From a bacterium (GTDB lineage Bacteria > Cyanobacteriota > Sericytochromatia > S15B-MN24 > VGJW01): a stretch of DNA of 6,269 nucleotides. Location of the stretch: contig JAJYIO010000167.1 in NCBI GenBank assembly GCA_021790035.1, forward strand, positions 1-6,269. Reading direction: 5' to 3'. The translations under genes were made by a program, and so were the position numbers. The notes under the pieces are model-generated. The model was not told where the DNA came from. It ran no database searches and saw only the letters and a list, made by a program, of their open reading frames with translations. Of the stretch, positions 5,363 to 6,269 are shown in pieces. Every line of letters begins with the position of its first letter. Position 1 is the first letter of the stretch.

Positions 5363-6269
5363 AATCCCCAGCCGCCTGACCCGCTGCCGCCCGACCGGCC
5401 ACTCCTAGCCTCTCGAGTGCGGGTAGCTCGGAAGCCTGGGCCGACCGTACGTGGTCCGAATACAACCGATCGATGAACTCCACGCCGTGAAGCCGACTGG
5501 CATACTCGGAAACTTCTGCGAGCATCTCGCGGCACCCCTGTGTGGGGTCGTCCTGCGGGGGCTCCCCGGGAATGAACTTGCCGGCTCGAATCTGCAGATC
5601 GAGCCCCCGTGACCGGGCGCGATCCGACAGGAAGCCGGCCAGGGCCTCGGTCATCTTGAGACCGGAGATATCGGCGAAGCGGCTCACCAGATCGCCCATC
5701 AGGCGACCAAAGAGGAGCCAGGAAAGTTCGGACGGCGGAAACTCCGCCTCGAGCGCACCGGCCTGCCACGGAGCCAGAAGGGCCTGCGCGGCCGCCGCGG
5801 GGCTGACCTTGAGCCTCCGTCCGAGATCGCCGACCGTGAGCCCCACATCGAGAGCCTCCCAGGCGCCGAGATTGGCCGGAGTCCAGTCGGCCGCTGGATC
5901 GGCGCCCGGCTTGCGACGAAATACGGCGTTCATGCTGGGAAGCACATCCCGAGCCACGCGCCACAGATCCCGCCGGTGGATGCCCTCTCGGCTGAGGTCG
6001 CCGAGCGGCAGATCGACCGGGCCCTCGATGCGGCCGGTGGAGTTGGGAGTCCAGAGGCACTGTCCGTCCTTCCCGGGCATCGCGGCCACAAAAGACACAC
6101 CGATCTCCCCCGATGGGGGCGGCTTCGGAAGAGGAAGGGGGGGCTCCCCCCTCCTGAGTGGGAGAGGGGGGAGCATTGGGGGCGGAAGGGGCCGGCCCCT
6201 CCTCCAGAACATTTCGGATGGCGAGGATCGCCTGGTCCACCGGTTCGAGGGCAGCTTCAAACCTGTTTC
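5361..6269 (-). CDS. Uncharacterised protein with PATAN (DUF4388)-associated region, N-terminus outside window, apparent frame change
   Basis: No confident function is assigned. From about 6104 down to the stop the protein reads well in one frame. DLPLGDLSREGIHRRDLW and RVARDVLPSMNAVFRRKPG resemble the stretch after PATAN/DUF4388 domains (an LLxEGxRRxDEW-like motif). A winged-helix-like segment follows at about 5885-5745 (WTPANLGAWEALDVGLTVGD, then RRLKVSPAAAAQALL). The C-terminal 120 residues are unrecognised and mostly helical in character (LSWLLFGRLMGDLVSRF; GCREMLAEVSEYASRL). Near the window edge a different frame looks coding (NRFEAALEPVDQAILAIRNV, then a Pro/Ala/Ser linker), whereas the continuing frame there is Arg/Trp/Pro-rich and looks like noise. 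The two halves join only with a one-base change in the GC homopolymers at 6137-6171. PATAN-containing proteins accompany polarity and phosphorelay systems in motile bacteria, which fits the mglB-mglA neighbours. It is the first visible gene of that operon, 10 nt from mglB. Confidence 0.6.
   Translation of the reverse strand, partial: ETGLKLPSNRWTRRSSPSEMFWRRGRPLPPPMLPPLPLRRGEPPLPLPKPPPSGEIGVSFVAAMPGKDGQCLWTPNSTGRIEGPVDLPLGDLSREGIHRRDLWRVARDVLPSMNAVFRRKPGADPAADWTPANLGAWEALDVGLTVGDLGRRLKVSPAAAAQALLAPWQAGALEAEFPPSELSWLLFGRLMGDLVSRFADISGLKMTEALAGFLSDRARSRGLDLQIRAGKFIPGEPPQDDPTQGCREMLAEVSEYASRLHGVEFIDRLYSDHVRSAQASELPALERLGVAGRAAAGQAAGD
6137..6171 (-). repeat. Homopolymer cluster and GC hairpin at the frame change
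   Basis: On the plus strand there are G7 (6137-6143), C6 (6146-6151) and G6 (6166-6171) runs within 35 bases. The G7 and C6 runs can pair as a very stable hairpin, and the C6 and G6 runs form an alternative one. The convincing frame of the surrounding gene shifts across this stretch by one extra base. This could be a sequencing or assembly error, replication slippage (phase variation), or translational frameshifting. Confidence 0.6.

Noticed and set aside
4963..6240. Minus-strand open frame of 425 codons running through the pre-mglB gene and into mglB in another frame.
   Set aside because: Only its first roughly 45 residues look like real protein. After that it becomes Arg/Ser/Gly-rich noise, while the other frame carries the PATAN-associated region and MglB. 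It is used only as evidence for the frame change.

Overview
This is a GC-rich bacterial window in which every convincing gene lies on the minus strand, so transcription runs from position 6269 toward 1. The gene set is an MglA/MglB polarity GTPase pair, a Hanks-type kinase fused to TPRs, and a GAF/HD-GYP c-di-GMP phosphodiesterase. It suggests a free-living bacterium with surface motility or cell-polarity control. MglA/MglB pairs are best known from Myxococcota and also occur in Bdellovibrionota, Acidobacteriota, Deinococcota and several uncultured GC-rich lineages. The phylum cannot be fixed from the sequence alone.

Layout in the direction of transcription. (1) 6269-5361 holds the 3' part of a gene that enters from outside the window. 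Its convincing reading frame changes inside a homopolymer-rich proline linker near 6137-6171. Its middle looks like the region that follows PATAN (DUF4388) domains. (2) 5350-4871 is an MglB-like Roadblock/LC7 protein, 10 nt after the previous stop, with an AGGAGG ribosome site overlapping that stop. (3) 4759-4181 is MglA, a very clear match, with its own strong ribosome site. (4) 4180-3958 is a roughly 220-nt non-coding gap packed with inverted repeats and a weak promoter. (5) 3957-1990 is a 655-residue Ser/Thr protein kinase with about ten TPRs and all catalytic residues. (6) 1989-1911 is a short gap containing a perfect TATAAT eight bases before the next start. (7) 1910-1 is a pseudo-receiver/GAF/HD-GYP protein cut by the window's left edge.

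Reading as a system (inference): MglB is expected to be the GTPase-activating partner of MglA, the kinase-TPR protein could phosphorylate and scaffold partners, and the HD-GYP protein would lower c-di-GMP. The locus therefore places a polarity switch, Ser/Thr phosphorylation and c-di-GMP turnover side by side. The first three genes look like one operon. The kinase and HD-GYP genes may be a second unit or a continuation of it. The individual protein families are known. The less ordinary features are the structured kinase leader, the possible leaderless HD-GYP start, the frame change in the first gene, and the large insertion in the HD-GYP domain.
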